Positions 1-6,732 of a DNA stretch of 21,598 nt are shown piece after piece (position 1 is the stretch's first letter; each line of letters opens with the position of its first letter). The notes under the pieces are model-generated. The model saw only the letters and a program-made list of their open reading frames with translations. It was not told the DNA's origin and made no database searches. Both the position numbers and the translations under genes were made by a program. Source of the stretch: DATEJJ01 sp039649115 (GTDB lineage Bacteria; Actinomycetota; Actinomycetes; Mycobacteriales; Micromonosporaceae); contig JBBWZQ010000344.1 of assembly GCA_039649115.1 (NCBI GenBank), positions 1 to 21,598 on the forward strand, written 5' to 3'.

Positions 1-281
1 CGCCCGCCGGGTCGATGATGAGTGTTTCGACGTTGGCCAGTCCCCCGTGGTTGCTGCGCAGGGCCGGCCCAGCCCCCTTGAAGCGAATCTTGGCGGCAAA
101 GGCACTGCAGCCGGTACCTTTGCCGCCCAGATCTCATTTCAGGCATGATCACGGCGGCAAGGCCGGCGATGACCGGATGACACGCGGACGTCGAGCACTG
201 CCCAACACGGTCCACAGTGGACGTGCGGCGACCCGCCGACCCGGTCACGCCGGGCGGCGCCGGCGCGACCGTCCCGCACGG
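1..281. other. Left-edge non-coding or degenerate stretch
   Basis: No convincing gene is visible between the window edge and the alpha-xylosidase stop codon. One plus-strand frame stays open from base 2 to a TGA at 146-148 (48 codons), but its third-position G/C content is poor. A minus-strand frame, open from about 135 down to base 1, reads protein-like residues (for example ANVETLIIDPAG) but follows directly on a TGA and has no ATG, GTG or TTG start. Either could be the decayed edge of a neighbouring gene. The stretch holds a long inverted repeat (87-132) and a short palindrome, GTCCAC-A-GTGGAC, at 210-222. Confidence 0.4.
87..132. terminator. Long inverted repeat, possible terminator after yicI
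   Basis: The arms GGCGGCAAAGG (92-102) and CCTTTGCCGCC (117-127) are exact reverse complements with a 14-nt loop. After one mismatch (T91/C128) the pairing resumes for four more bases, ATCT/AGAT, giving a 16-bp stem with one mismatch. It lies about 150 bp downstream of the alpha-xylosidase stop codon. It has no U-run, but many actinobacterial terminators lack one. It could instead be a mobile-element end or an operator. Confidence 0.45.
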
Positions 282-2561
282 TCACGCCAGGCGGGCCTCG
301 CAGGTCGACTCGCCGGCGGGTACGGCGACGGTGACCGGGGACGCGCCCGCGAGCACGACCCGCCAGGGCAGCGCCGGACCGTCGCGGACCACGCGTACCG
401 TACCGCCGTCGCGGGTCACCTCGAACGTGGTGGCCCGGGTACCTCCGGTCGTCGGTACCGGCACCGTCACCCGCTGCCCGTCCGCGAGCTGGTACACGTG
501 CAGCGACACGCCGTCGTGGTACGCGTAGTCCGGCCGGTCCTCGCGCTCGCCCACCGGAATGACCGTGCCGGGCCGCACCAGCAGTGGCACGCTGTCGAAG
601 CCGTGCCGCTCGCGGATCCAGGCCGGACCGTCGATCGTCTCGCCGGTGCGCAACCGGGTCCACCGGCCGGCCGGCACGTAGTACGCCGTGTCGCCGCCGG
701 CGTTGAACACGGGGGCCACGAGCAGGCTGTCGCCGAGCATGTACTGGCGTTCGAGGTAGGTCACCGCCGGATCGTCGGGGAAGTCCACCACCATCGGGCG
801 CATCACCGGGATGCCCTGCCCGTGGGCGACGAGGGCCGCCTGGTACAGGTACGGCATCAGCCGGTGCTTCAGCTTCGTGAACAGCCGCAGCACGTCCACG
901 GCCTCGTCGTCGAACAGCCACGGCACCCGGTAGCTCTCGTTGCCGTGCAGCCGGCTGTGCGAGGAGAGCAGCCCGAAGGGGATCCACCGCTTGAAGAGGG
1001 CCGCGTCGGGGCGTCCCTCGAAGCCGCCGATGTCGTGGCTCCAGTAGCCGAACCCGGAGGCGGACAGCGACAGGCCGCCGCGCAGGCTCTCGGCCATCGA
1101 CTCGAACGTGGCGCAGCTGTCACCGCCCCAGTGCACCGGAAAGCGTTGCCCGCCAACGGTTGCCGACCGGGCGAAGACGATCGCCTCGTGCTCGCCGCGG
1201 TATTCGCGGAGCACCTCGAACACGGTCTCGTTGTAGAGGTAGGAGTAGAAGTTGTGCATGCGGACCGGATCGGAGCCGTCGAAGTAGACGACATCGGTCG
1301 GTATCCGCTCGCCGAAGTCGGATTTGAAGCAGTCCACTCCCATGTCGAGCAGGGCGCGCAGCTTGCCGGCGTACCACGCGCACGCGTCCGGGTTGGTGAA
1401 GTCGACCAGCCCCATCCCGGCCTGCCACCGGTCCCACTGCCAGACGTCCCCGTCCGCCTTGCGCACCAGGTACCCGCGTGCCGCGCCCTCGGCGAACAGC
1501 GGCGAGCGCTGCGCGATGTACGGGTTGATCCACAGGCTGATGTGCAGGCCGCGCTCCTTGAGGCGCTTGAGCATGCCGGCCGGATCGGGAAACGCCCGGG
1601 TGTCCCATTCGAAGTCGCACCAGTTGAACTCGCGCATCCAGAACGTGTCGAAGTGGAAGACCGACAGCGGCAGGTCCCGCTGCGCCATCCCGTTGATGAA
1701 GCTGGTCACCGTCTCCTCGGTGTACGAGGTGGTGAACGACGTGGTCAGCCACAGGCCGAAGGACCACGCCGGCGGCAGCGCCGGGCGCCCGGTCAGCGCG
1801 GTGTACCGGCGCAGCACGTCCTTCGGCGTCGGCCCGTAGATGACCAGGTACTCCAGGCTCTGCCCGGGCACGCTGAACTGCACCCGGGAGACCAGCTCGG
1901 AGGCGACCTCGAAGGACACCCGGCCGGGGTGGTTGACCAGCACGCCGTAGCCGTGGTTGGTGAGGTAGAAGGGCACGTTCTTGTAGGCCAGCTGGGTGCT
2001 GGTGTGGCCGTCCTCGTTCCAGATGTCGACCGCCTGGCCGTTCTTGACCAGCGGGCCGAACCGCTCGCCGAGCCCGTACACGGCCTCGTCCACGCCCAGG
2101 TCGAGCTGCTCGTGCACGTAGTCCGCACCGGCGTCGGTGTGGATCAGGCCCATCCCCCGGTCCCCGCTGCCGGTCAGCACCCGCCCGCCGGCGAGGAAGT
2201 CCAGGCGCCAGTCGTCCCCGCGGCGCAGCCGCACGGACAGCGCGCCGGAGGTGAGGGTCGCGCTCGTGTCGTCCTGCGCGATCACCACTTCGGTCGCCGG
2301 GTCCACGGCGATCGGGAACTGCGGGGTCACCGGCTGCTCGCCGAGGAGGTGGCCGATCCGGACGGCGATCACGTCGGGCATCGGTGACCAGGCATTGACT
2401 GTGATCACTGGCATGTCGATCGTGTCGAACCGGCTCCGGACGTGCCGCACCGGCGCGTGGACGGTCAGCGACCCCGCGTCGGTCGCGATGTCGTAGGCCT
2501 CCGCCGGATGCAGTGCGGAAATGCCGTCACGCTGGTGCCACAGGCCATCAGTGAACTTCAT
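282..2561 (-). CDS. yicI: Alpha-xylosidase, GH31 (YicI type)
   Basis: A cytoplasmic exo-glycosidase of family GH31 that releases alpha-D-xylose from the non-reducing end of isoprimeverose and xyloglucan-type oligosaccharides. The 759-residue protein follows E. coli YicI (772 aa) closely along its length: an N-terminal beta-sandwich, then the catalytic barrel with SLWINPYIAQRSP, FKSDFGERIPTDV, HWGGDS and FGLLSSHSRLHG, then C-terminal beta domains. The catalytic nucleophile is D415 in KSDFGE and the acid/base is D481 in WGGDS, each one residue from the YicI numbers I recall (D416, D482). There is no signal peptide. I chose the ATG at 2561 (MKFTDGLWHQRDG), where similarity to YicI begins, over an in-frame ATG 12 codons upstream that sits inside the putative operator. 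It stands alone, divergent from the gene at 2671. No transporter is adjacent, so substrate uptake must be encoded elsewhere. Confidence 0.95.
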   Translation of the reverse strand: MKFTDGLWHQRDGISALHPAEAYDIATDAGSLTVHAPVRHVRSRFDTIDMPVITVNAWSPMPDVIAVRIGHLLGEQPVTPQFPIAVDPATEVVIAQDDTSATLTSGALSVRLRRGDDWRLDFLAGGRVLTGSGDRGMGLIHTDAGADYVHEQLDLGVDEAVYGLGERFGPLVKNGQAVDIWNEDGHTSTQLAYKNVPFYLTNHGYGVLVNHPGRVSFEVASELVSRVQFSVPGQSLEYLVIYGPTPKDVLRRYTALTGRPALPPAWSFGLWLTTSFTTSYTEETVTSFINGMAQRDLPLSVFHFDTFWMREFNWCDFEWDTRAFPDPAGMLKRLKERGLHISLWINPYIAQRSPLFAEGAARGYLVRKADGDVWQWDRWQAGMGLVDFTNPDACAWYAGKLRALLDMGVDCFKSDFGERIPTDVVYFDGSDPVRMHNFYSYLYNETVFEVLREYRGEHEAIVFARSATVGGQRFPVHWGGDSCATFESMAESLRGGLSLSASGFGYWSHDIGGFEGRPDAALFKRWIPFGLLSSHSRLHGNESYRVPWLFDDEAVDVLRLFTKLKHRLMPYLYQAALVAHGQGIPVMRPMVVDFPDDPAVTYLERQYMLGDSLLVAPVFNAGGDTAYYVPAGRWTRLRTGETIDGPAWIRERHGFDSVPLLVRPGTVIPVGEREDRPDYAYHDGVSLHVYQLADGQRVTVPVPTTGGTRATTFEVTRDGGTVRVVRDGPALPWRVVLAGASPVTVAVPAGESTCEARLA

Positions 2562-2584
2562 CCTGCCGTCCCCGGGGGTGGTTA

Positions 2585-2605
2585 AGTTTAATGCCACAAC
2601 AAACT
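2585..2605. promoter_or_regulatory. XylR/ROK-like operator before yicI
   Basis: An AT-rich island in otherwise GC-rich DNA holds an imperfect inverted repeat: AGTTTAAT, a 5-bp spacer, then AACAAACT. Read on the minus strand it is AGTTTGTT-N5-ATTAAACT, with 6 of 8 symmetric positions. From established knowledge, XylR (ROK family) of Gram-positive bacteria binds AGTTTGTT-N5-AACAAACT-like sites upstream of xylose and xyloside genes. The site lies 24 bp upstream of the yicI start, and a possible -10 (TAGTTT, minus strand) overlaps it. Repression relieved by xylose is the inferred mode. No ROK regulator gene is in the window. Confidence 0.55.
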
Positions 2606-2658
2606 ATCTGGTACGGGTACGAACCCGCAAGCACCGGGTCCTTGATCAACCGGCCGGG

Positions 2659-2670
2659 TAGGCTGCCAGG
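2659..2670 (+). promoter_or_regulatory. Leaderless-type -10 for the rhomboid-like gene
   Basis: TAGGCT at 2659-2664 fits the actinobacterial -10 pattern TAnnnT. It ends six bases before the GTG at 2671, the spacing expected when transcription starts on the first base of the start codon. There is no Shine-Dalgarno sequence before that GTG, which agrees with a leaderless mRNA. I see no clear -35 box. Confidence 0.45.
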
Positions 2671-3306
2671 GTGCGGGAGTGGCGGGTGTGGCTGGACCGG
2701 TTCGGCGTCGCCTGCGGCTACCCGGCCGCGCTCGCCGCCGGCAGCCTGGCGCTCGCCGCGCAGCCCGCGGCCGGCCGGGACCGCTGGCTGGACTGGGCCA
2801 GCACCAACCTGGCCAACCTGCGCACCCACCCGGTCTCCGCGCTGGTGTGCTCCGCGTTCCTGGTGGACAGCGACCGGCTGGCGTGGGTGCTGCTCGCGCT
2901 GGCCGGCCTCGGGGTCAGCGGCTGGGTGCTGGGCGCCTGGCGCACCGCCGTGCTCGCCGGCACCGCGCACGTGCTGGGCACGGTGATCAGCGAGGGCATC
3001 CTCTGGTGGCGCATCGCCGCCGGCGCGGTACCGGCCGCGCAGGAGCACGTGCGCGACGTGGGACCGTCCTATGTGGTCATCGCGGCCCTGTCGGCCGGCA
3101 TCCTCTACGCGTGGTGGCCGGGCCGGGTGCTGTGCGCCGCGGGCTTCGCGCTGGTGGCGCCCGGCTCGTTCCGCGGGCTGCCCCACCTGGAACTGTCCTC
3201 GGTGGGGCACACCTGCGCGGTGCTCATCGCGATCGGGCTGGGCGCCGTCATGGCACGGCGACGCCGTGCAGCGCGACCGGTCCGAGCGTCGGGTCCAGCT
3301 CGGTAG
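2671..3306 (+). CDS. Rhomboid-like integral membrane protein
   Basis: A 211-residue membrane protein with about six hydrophobic segments (roughly residues 11-30, 56-66, 70-90, 93-110, 133-149, 152-165 and 178-195, some short). It ends in a basic cytoplasmic tail (RRRRAARPVR). The pattern NLRTHPVSALVCSAFLVD (residues 49-66), GTAH (97-100), GPS (131-133) and GH (179-180) matches the actinobacterial rhomboid-like family. S133 in GPS and H180 in the last helix sit where the rhomboid protease Ser/His dyad would be, so intramembrane proteolysis is possible but unproven. The start is GTG with no Shine-Dalgarno, in a leaderless arrangement. It diverges from yicI, and its last 59 bp overlap the 3' end of the convergent GH15 gene. 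Confidence 0.75.
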   Translation: MREWRVWLDRFGVACGYPAALAAGSLALAAQPAAGRDRWLDWASTNLANLRTHPVSALVCSAFLVDSDRLAWVLLALAGLGVSGWVLGAWRTAVLAGTAHVLGTVISEGILWWRIAAGAVPAAQEHVRDVGPSYVVIAALSAGILYAWWPGRVLCAAGFALVAPGSFRGLPHLELSSVGHTCAVLIAIGLGAVMARRRRAARPVRASGPAR

Positions 3307-6300
3307 CCTGGTCCACGCCGGACGGCGGGATCGTGTCGACGACCTTCGGGGCGGTACCCGGGTCGATGCCGCAGATCGCCGCGGTGCCGCCCGGCTGGCA
3401 CAGCCCGAACTGGTACGCCTGCGGGGTGGCCGCGAACCCGCGCGCCTGGTCGTCGCTGAAGCCGTCCTGCCCGTGCAGGGCCACGGTGAACACCCAGCCG
3501 GCGGCCGGCTGGCCCAGCGCGGCCTTCGGCACCGCGACCAGTACCGACCGGGTCGCCTGGTTGGCGGTGACCGTGACGGTGCCCAGGGAGTGGCCGGCCG
3601 CGTCGACGAAGACCGGCGGCGCGAAGCCCTGCGCCTCGATCCGCGCCGACCAGGCCGAGCCGGCCGCGATCTGGTAGTTGCGCCGGGCGAACGGCGGCGC
3701 GGTCGAGAAGCTCGCGGCCGCCGGGTCGCGCACGAACACGTCGAGCAGCTGGGCGCCCAGCGGTGAGCCGAAGGTCGGCGTGAGGTCGCGCAGCTGGGCC
3801 CGCAGGTAGACAGTGTCACCGGCGTCGATGACCTGGAACCGCCGCAGGTCGAAGGCCCCGTCGTGGAAGTCGGCCGCGGTCGGGTACCCGTACGTGCCCG
3901 GGCCGTGGTCGTCTCCCGACGGATCGGTCAGGTCGAGCAGCGTGCTGCCGGCCAGCGCGTCGGACACGACGGTGGTGCGCGCATATCCGGTCGCGTGGCC
4001 CCGTGCCGCCGCGACGGTCAGCACGTTGGCGCCGAACCCCAGGCTCACCCGGACACTGAAGTGTCCACTGTGGTCGGCCGTGCCGGACACGGTGGTGGTG
4101 GCGCCGTTGATGTCGGTCGGCGCCGCCGCGACGCTCACCGCCGCGCCGGGTGCCGTGGTACCGGTGACGACCGCACTGGTGGCCTCGCTGACGGAGCCGT
4201 CGACCGGCGCCGTGACGGTGACCGGCAGCTCGGCCGGCGGGCGGTGCGCCACGTAGCGGTCGCGCACGATTTCCGGCTGCTCGACCGGCCGTCCCGCGGC
4301 GGTGGCGGCCTGGGCGTGCTCGCCTCCGGCCAACCCCGGCTCCGGCTGTGCTCCCCCGAGCGAGAGGGCCAGCCGCACCCGCTGCGCCTGCGCCCAGGTG
4401 AGCGGGGAGGCCGAGCCGGCCGCGCCGCCGTCGGCGAACCCGATGGAGGCGGTCTCCGGCGGCGAGCCGTACGGCGAGGCGGCCAGGTCCGGGTTCTCCC
4501 AGTCCTGCTCCGGCACCAGCCCGACGCCCGAGGAGTAGGCGTCCATCGCGGCGAGCAGGCGGGCCGCACCGGCCTGGTCGCCGGTCTGCAACTGCTGCTC
4601 GGCCCGCTCCCCCGACAGCACCGGCCACAGGTGCCCGGAGCCCGTGTTGCCGGTCGGCCACGGTTGGCCGCTGACCGGGCAGCCGGTCGGGTCGGGCAGG
4701 TAGCAGTCGCCGTACCCGTCCTCGCTGCCGGCGCCGGACGTGCCGTACCGGTAGTACCCCTGCCCGGACGGCGTCTGCCGGCCGATGACCTGGTCCACGA
4801 TGGACAGTGAGGCGCGCACGTCCGGGTCGCTGGCGGGCAGGATGCCCAGCCGGGTCAGCTCCAGGAAGCCCGCGTCCACCACGGCACGCTGGTCGGCCGT
4901 GACGCTGCCGTTGCCGAGGCCGTAGCTGACGGCCGCGTCCGGGTCGCCGGTCCGCGACAGCCGGATGAAGTACCGACCGCTGCCGTACGGCCCGGTGGTG
5001 GTCACCGCCCAGCCCTTGATGGACCGCTGGAACTCGTCGGCCGTGGACCGGTACCCGCGGGCCGCGGCCGGGTCGTGGTGCAGGTCGGCGATCGCGCCGG
5101 CGGCGACCAGCCCGGCGATCTCGGCCGCGATCGTCGAGGGCGAGTACCCGCTCTGCTCCTCCCACCGCTCGTTGCCGTACGCCGGGCCGTGCGCCACCAC
5201 GAAGTCCGCGGCCGCCTTGACGTGCGGCCACAGCGTCGCGTCGCCGGCCAGGCCCGCCTGGTAGGCCATCAGGATCGGGTACGCGGACTCGTCGAGCTGG
5301 TCGCCGCCGGTGTCCGGCGCGGGCTGTCCATTGAGGAGGGAGTTGCGCGGCAACCGGCCGTCCGGCCGCTGCTGGCGCAGGAACAGGAAGCGCGTCGTGT
5401 CCCGCGCGGTGGCCAGGTCGCCGTCGGTCAGCAGTCCGGTGAACGCCTCGTAGAGGTCGCGGGCGAACACCTCGCGGTACGAGCCGAAGTAGACCGGGGC
5501 GCCGCCCGGCGTGGCCGCGGCGCTGACCGCCTGACCCCAGGGGCTGGCCAGCGACGCGACGATGGCACCGGGGAACGTCTTGTCCTCGCTGGCCTTCAGC
5601 ACGTTGGCGGACAGCCAGTACCGGCTGTCCCAGGTGGACGGCCGGCGCAGCCCCGCGTCGTAGCCACGCCAACCGGCCGCGTACCGGTGCAGGGTGGCGT
5701 CGAAGGGCTCGTGCGCGGCGGCACCCGCGGTCGCCACCGCACCGGCCACGTCCCGTCCGAAGCCCAGCGCCAGGGTGGCCTCGCCACCACGGGAGGTGTC
5801 CAGCAGCGCGGTCTGCACGACGTTGCCCCGCTCCGCCGTCGCGTACTCAGTGGCGAGCGTGTGCGACGCGTCCAACTGCGCCAGCCCGTCGCTGGCCGTA
5901 CCAGCGAAGCCGCTGGACGCGGCGCGGAAGGGCCGGTCCGCGCGCAGCGCCATCGCCATCGGCACGGCGTAGTCGCGGTTCACCGCATTGCTCACCGTGT
6001 TGGCATCCGTCGACACCAGTGCGGTGGTCGCGGCGTCCACAGTGGCCGAGTCCGCGCCGCCGTTGTCCGCGCCGCCGCCCCCGTTCCCGTTGACCGTCGG
6101 GTCCAGCCGGACGTACAACTTGAGGTCCCCGGCCGCCGCGCGCAGCCGCACCCGCACCACGACCGCGTCGCGCGCGGGATCGGTGATGTAGTCGGTGACG
6201 ATGCGGTACCGGCCGCTGCGCGCGACGCTGGTCACCTCGCAGGACATGCCGCTCGCGTCCAGCGCGCGCACCGAATGGGTGGTGTCGCGGGTCTGCAGGT

Positions 6301-6613
6301 CGGTGAAGGTGCGCCCGTCGGTGACCACGAACTGCATCGTCTCGACATTGGTGTTGTCGACGGTGGGGCTGTACACATCGGACAGCACGCCGCCCGCGAC
6401 GGTGTACCACACCTTGGACGCCCGGCCCACGGCGGTGCCGAGGCAGTCCTTGCGCGCCAGATCGAAGTGCGCGGTGCCGCCGGGCCCGCCGGGCGCCGGC
6501 CCGGTCGCGGCGCCGGCCGCCGGAGCGGGGTGTGCGGCGCTCAGGACGGCGGCGCACAGCAGCGCACCGGCGGCGGCGAGGGGGAGGCGGCCGGTTATGA
6601 AGGAGTTTGCCAT
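3248..6613 (-). CDS. Secreted glucodextranase/glucoamylase, GH15
   Basis: An extracellular exo-acting enzyme of the glucodextranase type. It hydrolyses alpha-1,6 (dextran) and/or alpha-1,4 glucan from the non-reducing end to release glucose. The 1121 residues comprise a signal peptide (about 1-35, hydrophobic 10-27, Ala-rich cleavage area) and an N-terminal beta-sandwich (about 45-320). The GH15 (alpha/alpha)6 barrel (about 330-760) follows, with likely general acid E485 or E486 in NERWEEQSGYSPS and general base E702 in VPEQDWENPD. Then come a bacterial Ig-like domain B (about 790-880) and a C-terminal glucodextranase C/DOMON-like module (about 895-1120, beginning LLDLTDPSGDD). Arthrobacter glucodextranase is about 1050 aa with the same order. 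The ATG at 6613 begins MANSFITGR and gives a proper signal peptide; the longer open frame upstream reads through the operator region. A MalR-like palindrome lies about 100 bp upstream. Confidence 0.93.
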   Translation of the reverse strand: MANSFITGRLPLAAAGALLCAAVLSAAHPAPAAGAATGPAPGGPGGTAHFDLARKDCLGTAVGRASKVWYTVAGGVLSDVYSPTVDNTNVETMQFVVTDGRTFTDLQTRDTTHSVRALDASGMSCEVTSVARSGRYRIVTDYITDPARDAVVVRVRLRAAAGDLKLYVRLDPTVNGNGGGGADNGGADSATVDAATTALVSTDANTVSNAVNRDYAVPMAMALRADRPFRAASSGFAGTASDGLAQLDASHTLATEYATAERGNVVQTALLDTSRGGEATLALGFGRDVAGAVATAGAAAHEPFDATLHRYAAGWRGYDAGLRRPSTWDSRYWLSANVLKASEDKTFPGAIVASLASPWGQAVSAAATPGGAPVYFGSYREVFARDLYEAFTGLLTDGDLATARDTTRFLFLRQQRPDGRLPRNSLLNGQPAPDTGGDQLDESAYPILMAYQAGLAGDATLWPHVKAAADFVVAHGPAYGNERWEEQSGYSPSTIAAEIAGLVAAGAIADLHHDPAAARGYRSTADEFQRSIKGWAVTTTGPYGSGRYFIRLSRTGDPDAAVSYGLGNGSVTADQRAVVDAGFLELTRLGILPASDPDVRASLSIVDQVIGRQTPSGQGYYRYGTSGAGSEDGYGDCYLPDPTGCPVSGQPWPTGNTGSGHLWPVLSGERAEQQLQTGDQAGAARLLAAMDAYSSGVGLVPEQDWENPDLAASPYGSPPETASIGFADGGAAGSASPLTWAQAQRVRLALSLGGAQPEPGLAGGEHAQAATAAGRPVEQPEIVRDRYVAHRPPAELPVTVTAPVDGSVSEATSAVVTGTTAPGAAVSVAAAPTDINGATTTVSGTADHSGHFSVRVSLGFGANVLTVAAARGHATGYARTTVVSDALAGSTLLDLTDPSGDDHGPGTYGYPTAADFHDGAFDLRRFQVIDAGDTVYLRAQLRDLTPTFGSPLGAQLLDVFVRDPAAASFSTAPPFARRNYQIAAGSAWSARIEAQGFAPPVFVDAAGHSLGTVTVTANQATRSVLVAVPKAALGQPAAGWVFTVALHGQDGFSDDQARGFAATPQAYQFGLCQPGGTAAICGIDPGTAPKVVDTIPPSGVDQATELDPTLGPVALHGVAVP

Positions 6614-6715
6614 GTCTGCAACTACTTTCAGGCCGGTGACCGGTCCGCTCGCGGCGCTACCGGTCAGGACGGGCGACCTTAGCTGCAGAACACTCTGATG
6701 GATAGATGAAGACTG

Positions 6716-6729
6716 TGCAAGTTCTTGCA
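6716..6729. promoter_or_regulatory. MalR-like operator before the GH15 gene
   Basis: TGCAAG-TT-CTTGCA is a palindrome with 6-bp arms in the 119-bp gap between the protease gene stop (6733) and the GH15 start (6613). From established knowledge, actinomycete MalR (LacI family) sites in amylase and maltose promoters are built from CTTGCAG/CTTGCAAG motifs, which this resembles closely. It supports an independent, sugar-controlled promoter for the GH15 gene. No confident -35/-10 pair was found nearby. Confidence 0.5.
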
Positions 6730-6732
6730 GGG

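Noticed and set aside
2..148. Partial gene entering from the left edge
   Set aside because: Both candidate frames are short, have weak third-position bias or no start codon, and match no family I recognise.
15..2387. 790-codon plus-strand open frame over the yicI region
   Set aside because: It is the reverse-strand shadow of the GH31 gene: Arg/Pro/Val/Gly/His-rich composition, no domain, and the opposite strand has unmistakable YicI motifs.
3816..5672. 618-codon minus-strand open frame inside the GH15 gene
   Set aside because: Out-of-frame shadow of the GH15 coding sequence with Arg/Gly-rich low-complexity translation.
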